Source: Acidobacteriota bacterium (GTDB taxonomy: Bacteria; Acidobacteriota; Terriglobia; Terriglobales; Acidobacteriaceae). From it: a DNA stretch of 64,000 nt. This document shows positions 1 to 9,283 of this stretch, in pieces (positions within the stretch are counted from its first letter, which is position 1; each line of letters begins with the position of its first letter). The stretch lies in the NCBI GenBank assembly GCA_021846945.1, contig JAJZVZ010000001.1, positions 62,001 through 126,000 on the forward strand, written 5' to 3'. Made by a program: the position numbers and the translations under genes. The notes below the pieces were generated by a model. The model saw only the letters and a program-made list of their open reading frames with translations. It had not been told where the DNA came from and made no database searches.

Positions 1-435
1 TTCGGCGCGGCGAGCCCACTCGATGCGCTCCGGGCCCGGAAGCGAGTAGACATCTTCGGAGTAGAGGTGGAGGTCGCCGCTTAAGCAACCGAATTCGTCC
101 GGTTCCGGCAAGCCTGTGAAGGGATCGTCCTCTGTGACCTTGGCCAGAGCCAGCGCGCCGTCGACAAGCTGCCGGATGCCGTCCGACGTGAGGTCGCTGG
201 TGGAGGACGAGGCGGAACGCTTGCCCAGAAATACCCGCAGTCCCAGGCCGCGCGAGCCGGACTCCTTCAGGGTCTCCACTTGGCCCATGCGAACATTCAC
301 ACTGAACTCGTCGCCTTCGCGGATCGCGACCTCGGCGTCGCTGGCGCCAGCTTTTACCGCCAACGCAACTACGTCCATAGCGAGGGTTTCCAGTTCAGGG
401 CCGGTCAGATCGGATTGGGCGGGGAAATGGGGCAT
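1..435 (-). CDS. pmbA: TldE/PmbA-type metallopeptidase subunit, N-terminal part (runs off the window)
   Basis: I read 145 codons from the ATG at 435 to the window edge; the C-terminus lies outside. The visible part has the beginning typical of the TldD/PmbA family, with stretches such as GASDAEVAIREGDEFSV, VETLKESGSRGLGLRVF and KRSASSSTSDL. It lies 67 bp downstream of tldD on the same strand, the usual partner arrangement. TldD and TldE (PmbA) form a heterodimeric protease that trims peptides, for example in microcin maturation and CcdA turnover in Escherichia coli; in the partner TldD carries the zinc site. Function is inferred from family and neighbour. Confidence 0.88.
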   Translation of the reverse strand, partial: MPHFPAQSDLTGPELETLAMDVVALAVKAGASDAEVAIREGDEFSVNVRMGQVETLKESGSRGLGLRVFLGKRSASSSTSDLTSDGIRQLVDGALALAKVTEDDPFTGLPEPDEFGCLSGDLHLYSEDVYSLPGPERIEWARRAE

Positions 436-502
436 GGGTCAACAGTAACAAAACGACGCGCAAGACCGCATTCGCAGAGTCCGATCCGGAGTTGCTTCCA
501 GG

Positions 503-1957
503 CTATCTGCCCGTGCCGCCAACGGTCATCTTGTCCAGTTTGATGGTAGGCATGCCCACGCCGACGGGGACGCTTTGGCCGTTTTTGCCGCAGGTACCGA
601 TGCCTTCGTCGAGCTTCAGGTCGTTGCCCACCATGGACACATACTTGAGCGCCTCGGGGCCGTTGCCGATCAGGGTGGCGTCGCGCACCGGGGCGGTGAC
701 TTTGCCGTCTTCAATCAGGTACGCCTCCGATGCCGAAAACACGAACTTGCCGTTGGTGATGTCGACCTGGCCGCCCCCGAAGTTGACGGCGTAGAGGCCG
801 CGCTTGACCGAGCGCAGGATATCTTCGGGGGCGTCTTCGCCAGCCAGCATGTAGGTGTTGGTCATGCGCGGCATGGGGATCGACTGATAGCTTTCGCGGC
901 GGCCGGAACCGGTGTTGGGCATGTCCATGAGCCGCGCGGAGAGCTTGTCAGAAAGGTAGCCCTTGAGGATGCCGTTTTCGATCAGCACCGTCTCCTGCGT
1001 GGGCGATCCCTCGTCATCGACATTGAGCGAACCGCGGCGGCCGGCGATGGTTCCGTTGTCAACTACCGTGACTTTGGGGCTGGCTACGGGCTGGCCAATG
1101 AGCCCCGTAAACGCCGAGGTCTTCTTGCGGTTGAAGTCGGCTTCGAGGCCGTGCCCCACCGCCTCATGGAGCAGGATGCCGGGCCACCCCGGGCCGAGGA
1201 CGACCTGCATTTCGCCGGCGGGAGCGGGGATGGCGCCAAGCTGCAGGATTGCAGCGCGGGCGGCTTCATGGGCCAGGCCCTCCGGGCTCTTATTCCCGGT
1301 AAATTGTTCTAATCCCGCCCTGCCACCGCCACCGGCCGCGCCTTTAGTGGTGATGGCCTCCTGGCTGGCAATGACGAAGACATTGAGCCGGCAGAGGGGC
1401 TGGGTGTCGCTGGCAAAGGCGCCGTCGGAGGCGGCGATGAGGATGCGGCGCAGCTCTTCGGAGTAGCTGGCGCGAACCTGGACGATGCGGGGATCGAAGG
1501 CGCGGGCGGCGCGATCGGCGCGCAGAATCAGCTCCAGCCGAGCGGCAAGGTCAAGGTCGAAGCCGCCCAGCGGGATCGGATAGAGGTTGGCAGAGGGAGT
1601 CTCGATGAACCCCTGCACGGGTTGTTTCGCCGGGCCGGAGGCAATAAGGGCGGCGGTACGGGCAGCGTGGAGCACGCGCTCGGGGCTTAGACTGTCCGTA
1701 TACGCGTAACCGGTGCGCTCGCCTGAGAGAACGCGGATGCCGCAGCCGGCGCTGGTTCCCTGGCTGGCCGACTTGACGATCTGCTCGTCCACGCCGAGAG
1801 CGGTCGCGGTAACGGACTCAAAGTAAAGGTCAGCATAGTCGCCGCCAGCCGAGAGGGCTTGACCCAGACAGCGCTCAAGCAGACGCTCGGTAAGGCCGAA
1901 CTTCTCAAAAAAGTAGCGCTTGTGGTTGGGGTGCGGGGAACCAGCCGAATGAGTCAT
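503..1957 (-). CDS. tldD: TldD family zinc metallopeptidase
   Basis: A 484-residue protein of normal TldD length. The diagnostic zinc-binding HExxxH motif is visible as HEAVGHGLEADF, with H264, E265 and H269. Other family stretches are GCGIRVLSGERTGYAYTD near residue 75 and GRRESYQSIPMPRMTNTY near residue 350. It probably works in the cytoplasm with the PmbA-like product encoded just downstream (gap 67 bp, same strand) as the TldD/TldE peptidase. It is divergent from the small histidine-rich gene at 2076. The ATG at 1957 is taken as start; the N-terminal HKRYFFEKFGLTERLLERCL reads naturally for this family. Confidence 0.93.
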   Translation of the reverse strand: MTHSAGSPHPNHKRYFFEKFGLTERLLERCLGQALSAGGDYADLYFESVTATALGVDEQIVKSASQGTSAGCGIRVLSGERTGYAYTDSLSPERVLHAARTAALIASGPAKQPVQGFIETPSANLYPIPLGGFDLDLAARLELILRADRAARAFDPRIVQVRASYSEELRRILIAASDGAFASDTQPLCRLNVFVIASQEAITTKGAAGGGGRAGLEQFTGNKSPEGLAHEAARAAILQLGAIPAPAGEMQVVLGPGWPGILLHEAVGHGLEADFNRKKTSAFTGLIGQPVASPKVTVVDNGTIAGRRGSLNVDDEGSPTQETVLIENGILKGYLSDKLSARLMDMPNTGSGRRESYQSIPMPRMTNTYMLAGEDAPEDILRSVKRGLYAVNFGGGQVDITNGKFVFSASEAYLIEDGKVTAPVRDATLIGNGPEALKYVSMVGNDLKLDEGIGTCGKNGQSVPVGVGMPTIKLDKMTVGGTGR

Positions 1958-2075
1958 CCTGGTTCCAGTGTACGCCGCTTGCAGACCAGAGATGCGGGGA
2001 CGAGTCCTGTTTCCGTTTTGGATTCGCCTGAAAAGATCGCTGTCGCAAGCGGCGTTCCCATGCTAGATTCATGCC

Positions 2076-2390
2076 ATGAAGAGGATTCTTGCCGTTCTGC
2101 TGCTGTTCGTTGTGATCGCCAGCCCGGCGCTCGGTTTCCCCTTGTTTCATCGTCACCACCGCCATCGCCTTCACATCCACTATCGGAATCACAATCTAAT
2201 TCATGTCCGGCGCCAGCATCACCCACGCCCTGAGAATCCTCGCACCCAGCACTTCATCGCTCACCATCCTCGCGTCCAGCATCCTCACACACAACATGCT
2301 CGTGCTAAGCACATGATCATTCGCCATCATCAAGTTCGGCACCCACAGGCTCACCGCCAGGTTCATCAGAAGAAAAAGAAGCATGCCTGA
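2076..2390 (+). CDS. Small secreted histidine-rich protein
   Basis: A 104-residue protein with a clear Sec signal peptide (MKRILAVLLLFVVIASPALG). The mature part is almost entirely His, Arg, Gln, Pro and Lys. I count 23 histidines, many as HH pairs or in H-x-H and QH-P spacing, ending in a KKKK stretch. No catalytic domain can be recognised. The composition suggests an exported metal-binding (Zn, Cu or Ni) or polyanion-binding peptide, but this is inference. It is divergent from tldD (118 bp between starts) and is followed by a 7-bp hairpin. It could also be a low-complexity ORF of no function, but the well-formed signal peptide argues for a real gene. Confidence 0.7.
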   Translation: MKRILAVLLLFVVIASPALGFPLFHRHHRHRLHIHYRNHNLIHVRRQHHPRPENPRTQHFIAHHPRVQHPHTQHARAKHMIIRHHQVRHPQAHRQVHQKKKKHA

Positions 2391-2400
2391 AGTTCGCCAG

Positions 2401-2421
2401 AACTCCGCAGTCTTCGGAGTT
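2401..2421 (+). terminator. Hairpin after the histidine-rich gene
   Basis: Arms AACTCCG (2401-2407) and CGGAGTT (2415-2421) are perfectly complementary around a 7-nt loop, 10 bp after the stop codon at 2390. No long T-tract follows, so termination is only likely. Confidence 0.4.
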
Positions 2422-2480
2422 TCGCGTCGCGGGCACGGCGCGGTTTCATGGTGGCAAGGGGGCATGGTAAAGTTCGTGCC

Positions 2481-3011
2481 ATGACCAACAGTGACGATCT
2501 TCGCTATCCCATAGGCCGCTTCAACCCGCCGGGGGAAAGTACCCCCTCAATGCGCGCCGCGCAGATTCAGACGTTGCGCAATCTTCCTGAACGCCTGCGC
2601 GCGGCGGTGGCCGGGCTTAACGATGCACAACTCGATACGCCCTACCGCGAGGGCGGCTGGACGGTGCGGCAGGTTGTCCATCACCTGGCCGACAGCCATG
2701 CCAATGCATTCCTGCGCTTCAAGCATGCGCTCACGGAGGATTGGCCTACCATCAAGGCCTATGACGAGGCCGCTTGGGCCAAACTGGCCGACAGCCGTCT
2801 GCCGATCAGCAGTCCTCTGATACTGATTGATGGCTTGCATGAGCGCTGGGTGGCGCTGCTTGAGTCCCTTTCCGACGAGGAGTTCCAGAAGGGCTACAAC
2901 CATCCCGAGCGGGGCCGGCAACCGCTGGCTGCAGCTTTGGCGATGTATGACTGGCACGGCCGCCACCACACGGCGCATATCACCAGCCTGCGCGCGCGGC
3001 AGGGGTGGTAG
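2481..3011 (+). CDS. YfiT/DinB-family putative metal-dependent transferase or hydrolase
   Basis: A 176-residue protein from the ATG at 2481; an upstream in-frame ATG at 2448 adds 11 residues without family character. The start of the fold is RYPIGRFNPPG, which opens YfiT proteins, followed by the four-helix DinB-like bundle. Conserved histidines that would bind metal are seen in VRQVVHHLADSHAN and DWHGRHHTAHI. Relatives include Bacillus YfiT and bacillithiol-S-transferase-like proteins, so thiol conjugation or hydrolysis is possible; the substrate cannot be told from sequence. It ends 9 bp before the GTG of the next gene, with which it may be co-transcribed. Confidence 0.85.
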   Translation: MTNSDDLRYPIGRFNPPGESTPSMRAAQIQTLRNLPERLRAAVAGLNDAQLDTPYREGGWTVRQVVHHLADSHANAFLRFKHALTEDWPTIKAYDEAAWAKLADSRLPISSPLILIDGLHERWVALLESLSDEEFQKGYNHPERGRQPLAAALAMYDWHGRHHTAHITSLRARQGW

Positions 3012-3020
3012 GAGTAAGGC

Positions 3021-4622
3021 GTGAGCCATGCGGTCGAGGCTGCGTCTCCGGCACGGCTGGCGCAGAGCATTGAAGAATATCTGGCGGCGCATCCGGCGGC
3101 CGCGTTGCTGGAGGATGGGCGTGTCCTCTTCGACATGCGGACTGCCCACTACTCGGTAAGCGAATCACACGGGCGTTGCCTCTTGCAACTCTGGAGCGAA
3201 GAACGCAACCTGGTGCGCTCTGTGGTGGAGGTGCAGGCGCGCGCGCACTGCTTGCGGCTGATGACCCGCAGGATGGGTATGACGCGTCCGCAGGCGCTGG
3301 AACTTGTGCCCACCAGCGATCGCCGCACACCCACTGCGCGCGAGTCGGCGCGCCGCAATTATCAGAGGCTGCTGGAGCGCGTTCTGGCTCGCAACTTCAT
3401 CGGCTCCAGGATAGAGGGCATGCGCTCGGCCATGGACCTGGAGCACAGTTTCGGGCCGGCTTACGCACGTGGGCGGGTGCTGAGGGGCACGGCCGCGGAC
3501 GCGGTGATCGGCGTGGGAGCCTCGGAGTCCGCGGCAATGGTGGACGGCGTTCTTACGCTCGGACTACTGTGGCTGGACTTCTGCCGACAGCATGGAGATC
3601 GACGGCGACACTTTGGCGGACTCAAGGTGATTGTGCCGACCGGGGGCTGGCGAACCACGGCGGAGAGAATGGCATGGTTGAATCATTCTGCCGCCGATTT
3701 TCAGCTTTTTACCCTGGATGAACGCAGCGAAGAGCTTACGCCGGTGGATTTTCGCGACACTGGAAACGTAGAGTCGAGGCTTGTTCACGCCTTTTCAGCA
3801 GAGGCGGCGATGGAGCGCTGCCAGAAGAGCATCGACCGGATTTTGGCATTGGCGCCACAGGCTGCAAGAGAGCGAGTCGAGATTCGCGCCCGCTCGTCCA
3901 CAGAGGTTGCGCTGCTACTGCACGGGCTGGAGTTTGCGCGCGTGCGGCATGGCGCAGCGGCTCACTCATTTGCACGCCAGGACGAACTGACCTTTGGCGC
4001 AGGCGCGAACGAGACGCCTCTTACGCCGGAGAACGACGAACTTTGCCGCGAGTTGTTCTCCCGGCTTTTCCGCAGCAGACACGCTGACGGAGAACATACA
4101 GATCCGCTCTTTCGTATGGCGCCGGAGCGATGGCTGGAAGCGGAGTTCCGGGCAGGAATTGGCGAGGTGCTGCGGGATTTGCGAGGCGACCTGCTGTACT
4201 CGCAGGTGCCAGCGCTCACGAACGGCGATCGCGGCATGCTGGACATGCTCACTCTGGACCGCAATGGACGGCTCACGGTGATGGAGTTGAAGGCCGACGA
4301 AGATTTGCACCTGCCACTCCAGGCGCTCGACTATTGGATTCGCGTGCGCGCGCTGAACGGCGACCGGCAGCCGGCTACTGGCGGCAGCAGGCCGCTCTCA
4401 GCATTCGAACGGCAGGGATACTTTCCAGGTGCGGAGGTTTCGCCGCTGCCGCCGCGTCTGCTGCTGGCGGCGCCGGCACTGCGCATTCATCCGGCCAATG
4501 ACCCGGTGCTGCGCTACCTCTCGCCCGAGGTGGAATGGGAACTGATCGCGCTGAGCGAGCATTGGCGGAGGGAGTTGAAGATTGTGTTCCGGAAGCGAAG
4601 CGAAGATAAGGCGCCGAGATAA
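3021..4622 (+). CDS. Protein of unknown function with a C-terminal PD-(D/E)XK nuclease-like motif
   Basis: A 533-residue protein starting at a GTG preceded by GGAG. I do not recognise the full-length family. Near the C-terminus D408 (GMLDMLTLD) is followed by E422-L-K424 (TVMELKADED) and then QALDYWIRV, which is the order and spacing of a PD-(D/E)XK nuclease core: D, then ExK, then a helix with Q. The N-terminal 200 residues are Arg-rich and could bind nucleic acid. A Gly/Ala segment near residue 160 (VIGVGASESAAMVDGV) is not a Walker motif. There is no signal peptide, so it should be cytoplasmic. It may be co-transcribed with the YfiT-like gene. Confidence 0.75.
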   Translation: MSHAVEAASPARLAQSIEEYLAAHPAAALLEDGRVLFDMRTAHYSVSESHGRCLLQLWSEERNLVRSVVEVQARAHCLRLMTRRMGMTRPQALELVPTSDRRTPTARESARRNYQRLLERVLARNFIGSRIEGMRSAMDLEHSFGPAYARGRVLRGTAADAVIGVGASESAAMVDGVLTLGLLWLDFCRQHGDRRRHFGGLKVIVPTGGWRTTAERMAWLNHSAADFQLFTLDERSEELTPVDFRDTGNVESRLVHAFSAEAAMERCQKSIDRILALAPQAARERVEIRARSSTEVALLLHGLEFARVRHGAAAHSFARQDELTFGAGANETPLTPENDELCRELFSRLFRSRHADGEHTDPLFRMAPERWLEAEFRAGIGEVLRDLRGDLLYSQVPALTNGDRGMLDMLTLDRNGRLTVMELKADEDLHLPLQALDYWIRVRALNGDRQPATGGSRPLSAFERQGYFPGAEVSPLPPRLLLAAPALRIHPANDPVLRYLSPEVEWELIALSEHWRRELKIVFRKRSEDKAPR

Positions 4623-5370
4623 GGGCGAAGATTCCTAATTTGTCACTGATCTGAAATCAATGATTGCGATAAGGCAAGAGTCTATGAGTGAGATAAATTG
4701 CCGACGAGTCTCTATATCTTGATTGGGTGTCAAATTTGCGAGTGCGATCTTCTCGTGTAAGTTCGTGCAAAATTAGCGAGTAAGACAGAACAGACCGATT
4801 ACAGAGGATTTTTCCTCTCTTAGATATGCTTAGACCATTGATACCGGAATGGCGAACGACAGGTTGATGAAACTCTTGCGAATGGCGTTTCGCAATATTG
4901 CATCTTTTCCTACGAGAAGAAGTATGGTGTTCTGTTCAAACCTTCACTCGTAGCGAAGACAGGGTCGATTCAGGAATGCCGCCATCATGCGGAGCGCTCG
5001 ACATACCAAGACAATCTGAAAAGACGCACAGGGGCGATGCTTCTCGGGACCTGGCGAGTTTCTGGATGCGGCGCAGAGGTTGATTGCCCTGAAGAAATAT
5101 TCAACGGGACATAAGACCGCGGCTAGTTTGCGCCGCTACGCGGGATAGCGAGTCCGCAAGTTGGCGGGTATTCAGGCGGACCTGCATTTTATTGGCTGCG
5201 CGCCTGAAGCACGTGGTGGATTGCCTTGAAGCGAATTCACATGGAACCTTTCGCTGCTCTTGAGACATTACTATTCACGAACGGCCACCTATTCAAAGTT
5301 TTCAGGAAAAGACGCAGTTCGTTGAGCGGATGTTGAGAAGAGGCCCTATTGAAATGAGGTTGAAACAGAA
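4623..5370. other. AT-richer spacer upstream of the phage-type cassette
   Basis: No convincing intact gene in about 750 bp, and base composition is visibly more AT-rich than either flank. It holds a weak hairpin (AGAGGA/TCCTCT, 4803-4818), short broken reading frames, and the possible integrase fossil listed separately. The cassette start at 5371 is preceded by GAGG and a purine-rich leader. Confidence 0.6.
5050..5148 (+). pseudogene. Possible fossil of a tyrosine recombinase C-terminus
   Basis: In the frame that stops at 5146-5148 the translation contains GHKTAASLRRYAG. Tyrosine recombinases end in a G-H motif with the catalytic Tyr nine residues after the His; here H and Y have exactly that spacing. 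No other part of the enzyme is recognisable and the upstream frame is broken. If correct, it is a decayed integrase beside the phage-type cassette. A chance match is possible. Confidence 0.25.
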
Positions 5371-8300
5371 ATGAAGCTCACAAATGGCGGTTGGTTATTC
5401 AGCGCCGGCAAGCGGCGGGGACAGGTGCACGCAAGGATGGGCCGGATCGCGATGGGATTGATCGTGATGGCTCTGGCGGGCCTGGCAGTGCTGGCACAAG
5501 GAATCAGCACGACGACAGTTCAGGGAACTGTGTATCTGGCGAATGGACTGGCCGGCACGGGGACTGTGAGCTTGAGCTGGCCGGCATTTACGACGGCTGC
5601 GGGGCAGGAGGTGGCAGCCGGACAGATGACGGTGACAATCGCGCCGGATGGATTTTTGAGCGTAAATCTGACTCCGAATCAAGGAGCGACACCGGCGGGG
5701 CTCTATTACACAGCCGTGTATCACATGAGTGATGGCACGACGAGCACGCAGTACTGGGTAGTTCCGGCAACGGCACAGGCGAGTCTGGGACAGGTGCAGG
5801 CCGAACTGATGCCGGCGGCCCAAGCGGTGCAAACAGTGGACAAGGCGTATGTGGACCAATCGATTTCCGAGGCGACGACAGGACTACTCACGGGTTCGGG
5901 AGGGACGTTGAGTGGCCCGCTGTATCTGAGCGGAGATCCGGCCCAGCCGTTAGAGGCGGCGGACAAGCACTACGTGGATTCAGAGGTCAGCCAGGCGCTG
6001 CCAGTCTCCGGCGGAACAGTGACTGGGGCAACAACCTTCGATGGGCCTGTGACGTTTGCTTCGACGGTAACCGGCATTTTGCCGGCCGGAGTGAGCGGGG
6101 ACGGCGCCAACGGGATTGTTGTAATCGGCAATGCAAGCGCGGCATCCCTTGAACCCAAGGTTTCCCCTTATCTGGACATCCGGCGGTATGGCGCAGTGAT
6201 CGACGGCGCGACGCCGATTGATGCGGCGCTCTCGGCGGCTTATGCAGCGGCGAACGCCAAAGGGGCAGCCACGGGCGCAACGATCCTGCTGCCCTGCGTG
6301 AATGGCAATGGCAGCGGGTGTTACCTCGCCAATGGCTCGATCCTGAATACAACCGCGGCTGGGAATATCACGTTGCTTCTGCAGGGCGAGTTAACGCTGG
6401 GCAGTACCTTTGTTCCACCTGATGATGTAGAGGTAAAGTGCGCGGGGGGAACGGGCAGCATTCAATTTCAGAACGGCTCGCCTTCTTGCGCGATTATGGC
6501 GCCGCAGGTCTCGGGAACGCTGGGGACGGCGATCACGTCCACCAACACGCCTGTCAGCTTCACGCCGGCCTTCACGAGCGGGAGTATCGCTAATTTCTAC
6601 GGTGACTCGACTTACGGCTCGGCCATCACGATTGCTGGGATAACAACCTGCACGATCACTTCGATCACCCGCACAGCGGCGGCCAGCAACAACGTAGTCG
6701 CCACGCTATCTTCTTCGTGCCGCATTCCTGCCGGTACGACGGTAACGGTGACGGGGGTGAGTGATTCGACGTTTAACACGACGCCGATGGTGACCTTTGC
6801 TGACTACCCGGCGCAGCAGCTTACTTGGACGCAAACGGGCCAGTCACCTTCGACTTCGAGCGGCGGCACGGTCACAGGCTTCAACGAGGACAGCTTTGAG
6901 ACGGTGCGCATCCTGTCGGTATCAGGATCTACAGTAACGGCGGTTTTCACGCACACGCATTCCGCCTCGGATCAATGGGGCATGGTAGGTGTAGCGCTCC
7001 CGTATAACACCTACTCCAACCACGCGTTTGACGGTGTGGGTATTTGGAATAACATCGGCGCGGGGTTGTGGGCCGAGCATAATGCTTTTGTCAACCTCAA
7101 TCACGTCGGCATCGGAGAGACGGCCAATATCACATCGATTCCGCTGGAACTGGATAGCTCGTGGTGGGTTAACCTGAAGCAGGTATCGCTCTTGCCGACG
7201 CTCTCACACTTCTGTTCGAGCAACTGCGGACAGCAGGGTTATCCTTATGGCCTCCGGTGCACTGATGAAGGGTCTTATCGCAACCCTTCCGGCGATTACG
7301 CCTGCGAGTTTACCGAGATTTCAGACAACAGCGTCATTGGGGCCGGGATCAAGGTTGATACAAATGATCTGACAGGCTTCAAGCTGGCTGCGCCCATCGT
7401 CTCCCATACGGTTTTTGAGCAGCCGATCAACGGGGCTATTACGGTCGATCCCCGTACGACCAATGTATTTTTCAGTCCACTTACATTTCACTACGCGTCG
7501 CTTCAGGACAGTTTTATGGGCTACCCCATGTCGTGGGTGAATTTTACGGACCGGGGGCAGCCATCGGGTGAAGTCAATATCGACAGCGTGGGCACCGTGC
7601 TAACTGACACGGTAGCCGGAAAATATTTCACAGGGCGTATTCTCATCAACGGCACAAATGGGACGCCTACACTGGCGACCGGGCGCGGTACGCCAGTCGG
7701 GACGATCAATAGCGGCTCGATGATGGAGACTGAGCTGGACGGCATTGGGGCGTCCATGGGGCCAAGCCTCATCCCCTACGCGACGCAGTCTGTGACTACC
7801 GATCCGGCGTCCTGGACCTGTGCCGGGACGGGGTGCACCATCACAACCGGCGTGATGGCCCCGGATGGAACGGCCACAGCCGGAACGTTGACAACCGGCG
7901 CAGGAGGAACTTCGTATATTGGCGTCGGGGGAGTAGGCCAAAGTACCGCTCCCGGCGACTGGGTAATCTTTGGGGCCTGGGTTCGGGACACGAACCTACC
8001 CGGCGCTGTTGATCTGAATCTGTACAGCTACGGCGCGACGGATACATTCGTAGGCGCTCAGGGTACGGTGTGCGGCCTATCCTGCGCTGATTCCAGCGGT
8101 TTTCAGCCTGGGATCAATGGCATGTGGTGGCATCCGGTTGTGGCGGCAGCGCAGTTTGCTACGGGAACCGCGTCTGCACACGCCCTCTCTTTTAGGTTGA
8201 TAGGGCCCCCGACCAGCGGAGAAGGGATTTCCTTCTGGCAACCGTTTCTCCTCTACATTCCCGCCTCGGCTGGCGTGACGGCGGACGAAGTAGAACGTTG

Positions 8301-9249
8301 GCGGCAGCAACTGATGCACGGGTATGTGCCCTCCGGACTCACTTCTGTAACGCTCGCTGCCGACCTAAATCTTCCCGCATCTTTTGGAAGCGTTCAGATT
8401 GGGCGGAATACCATTATCCCGCAGGGATCTACGCTCCCTTACGCAGGATTCAAAACGTATTCTGGATCGGGAAACCCGACCGATCCGTGTTCAGCAACAG
8501 CCAATTATGGCGCTATCGAAACCAATTCGTCTCTCAATTCCTTTCAGTGCTCCAATGCCAACGGAACGTGGATATGGAATCCGCTAGGTGGTATGAGCGG
8601 TCCGACATCTTCGACCGCTGGCGATCTGCCTAGCTTTGGGGATACAACGGGGAAAATGCTGGCAGACAGCGGCTTGAATTGGAACGGCAGCACGAACACG
8701 CTGGCGTTTCCCGGCGCGGTGAATATCACGGCTGGTGGTACAAACCAGAACATCACACTGAATCCGAGCGGGGCCGGAAAAGTAGAGGGGCCGAACTTCT
8801 ACTTCACAGCGGATAATGGGACTCTCTCGGGCTACGACAGCGAATATGTGAGCATGTACAGCGGAGACCTCTATTTGAGCGGCGGTATCGGTTGGGGACA
8901 CCCGTCTCCATCGGGGCACGAACTAGTGCGTGTGATCGGTACTCTGAGTCTCCAACTCAACGGAGGCAATTGCTCTGGTGTTTGTACCCTGGACTTTTCG
9001 CGGGGTAACCTCTGGGAGGTCACTCTGACCGGGAACGTGACGAGTGTATCATTTGCCAATTTGAGCGCCCCTGGAACTTATCACATTATCTGGCTCCAAG
9101 GTGCGACGCCCTACACCGTTACGGGGTTTCCGGCGTCGTGGCACGGAATAACTGCGCCTTCCGCTACGGCCAATACCTACGCGCGACAGACTTGCGATTT
9201 TGATGGAGAAAACGGCTACTGTGGCCCAGTCACGCAGGGCGCTGACTAG
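5371..9249 (+). CDS. Secreted phage tailspike/tail-fibre-like protein with a pectate-lyase-type beta-helix
   Basis: A 1292-residue protein. Residues 25-45 form a hydrophobic segment ending LAVLAQ, like a signal peptide or membrane anchor with a long basic N-region. Next comes a beta-rich domain (about 45-160). Two tail-fibre style repeats follow, KAYVDQSI and KHYVDSEV, with PLYLSGDPAQPLEAADKHY between them. From about residue 265 (PYLDIRRYGAVIDG) a pectate-lyase-3 type right-handed beta-helix begins, as in phage tailspikes. The C-terminal third is Gly/Ser/Thr-rich fibre-like sequence with NITLNPSGAGKV. It is the first gene of the cassette, upstream of the terminase. A Sec-type N-terminus is odd for a virion protein, so it may instead be a host surface protein. 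Confidence 0.7.
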   Translation: MKLTNGGWLFSAGKRRGQVHARMGRIAMGLIVMALAGLAVLAQGISTTTVQGTVYLANGLAGTGTVSLSWPAFTTAAGQEVAAGQMTVTIAPDGFLSVNLTPNQGATPAGLYYTAVYHMSDGTTSTQYWVVPATAQASLGQVQAELMPAAQAVQTVDKAYVDQSISEATTGLLTGSGGTLSGPLYLSGDPAQPLEAADKHYVDSEVSQALPVSGGTVTGATTFDGPVTFASTVTGILPAGVSGDGANGIVVIGNASAASLEPKVSPYLDIRRYGAVIDGATPIDAALSAAYAAANAKGAATGATILLPCVNGNGSGCYLANGSILNTTAAGNITLLLQGELTLGSTFVPPDDVEVKCAGGTGSIQFQNGSPSCAIMAPQVSGTLGTAITSTNTPVSFTPAFTSGSIANFYGDSTYGSAITIAGITTCTITSITRTAAASNNVVATLSSSCRIPAGTTVTVTGVSDSTFNTTPMVTFADYPAQQLTWTQTGQSPSTSSGGTVTGFNEDSFETVRILSVSGSTVTAVFTHTHSASDQWGMVGVALPYNTYSNHAFDGVGIWNNIGAGLWAEHNAFVNLNHVGIGETANITSIPLELDSSWWVNLKQVSLLPTLSHFCSSNCGQQGYPYGLRCTDEGSYRNPSGDYACEFTEISDNSVIGAGIKVDTNDLTGFKLAAPIVSHTVFEQPINGAITVDPRTTNVFFSPLTFHYASLQDSFMGYPMSWVNFTDRGQPSGEVNIDSVGTVLTDTVAGKYFTGRILINGTNGTPTLATGRGTPVGTINSGSMMETELDGIGASMGPSLIPYATQSVTTDPASWTCAGTGCTITTGVMAPDGTATAGTLTTGAGGTSYIGVGGVGQSTAPGDWVIFGAWVRDTNLPGAVDLNLYSYGATDTFVGAQGTVCGLSCADSSGFQPGINGMWWHPVVAAAQFATGTASAHALSFRLIGPPTSGEGISFWQPFLLYIPASAGVTADEVERWRQQLMHGYVPSGLTSVTLAADLNLPASFGSVQIGRNTIIPQGSTLPYAGFKTYSGSGNPTDPCSATANYGAIETNSSLNSFQCSNANGTWIWNPLGGMSGPTSSTAGDLPSFGDTTGKMLADSGLNWNGSTNTLAFPGAVNITAGGTNQNITLNPSGAGKVEGPNFYFTADNGTLSGYDSEYVSMYSGDLYLSGGIGWGHPSPSGHELVRVIGTLSLQLNGGNCSGVCTLDFSRGNLWEVTLTGNVTSVSFANLSAPGTYHIIWLQGATPYTVTGFPASWHGITAPSATANTYARQTCDFDGENGYCGPVTQGAD

Positions 9250-9283
9250 AGAGCAGCTTATAGAGGGCATCGAAAGACTAACA

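Noticed and set aside
575-1312. Long plus-strand frame of 245 codons opposite tldD
   Set aside because: It lies entirely antisense to a clear TldD gene with the HExxxH motif; high GC opens antisense frames and no family is recognised.
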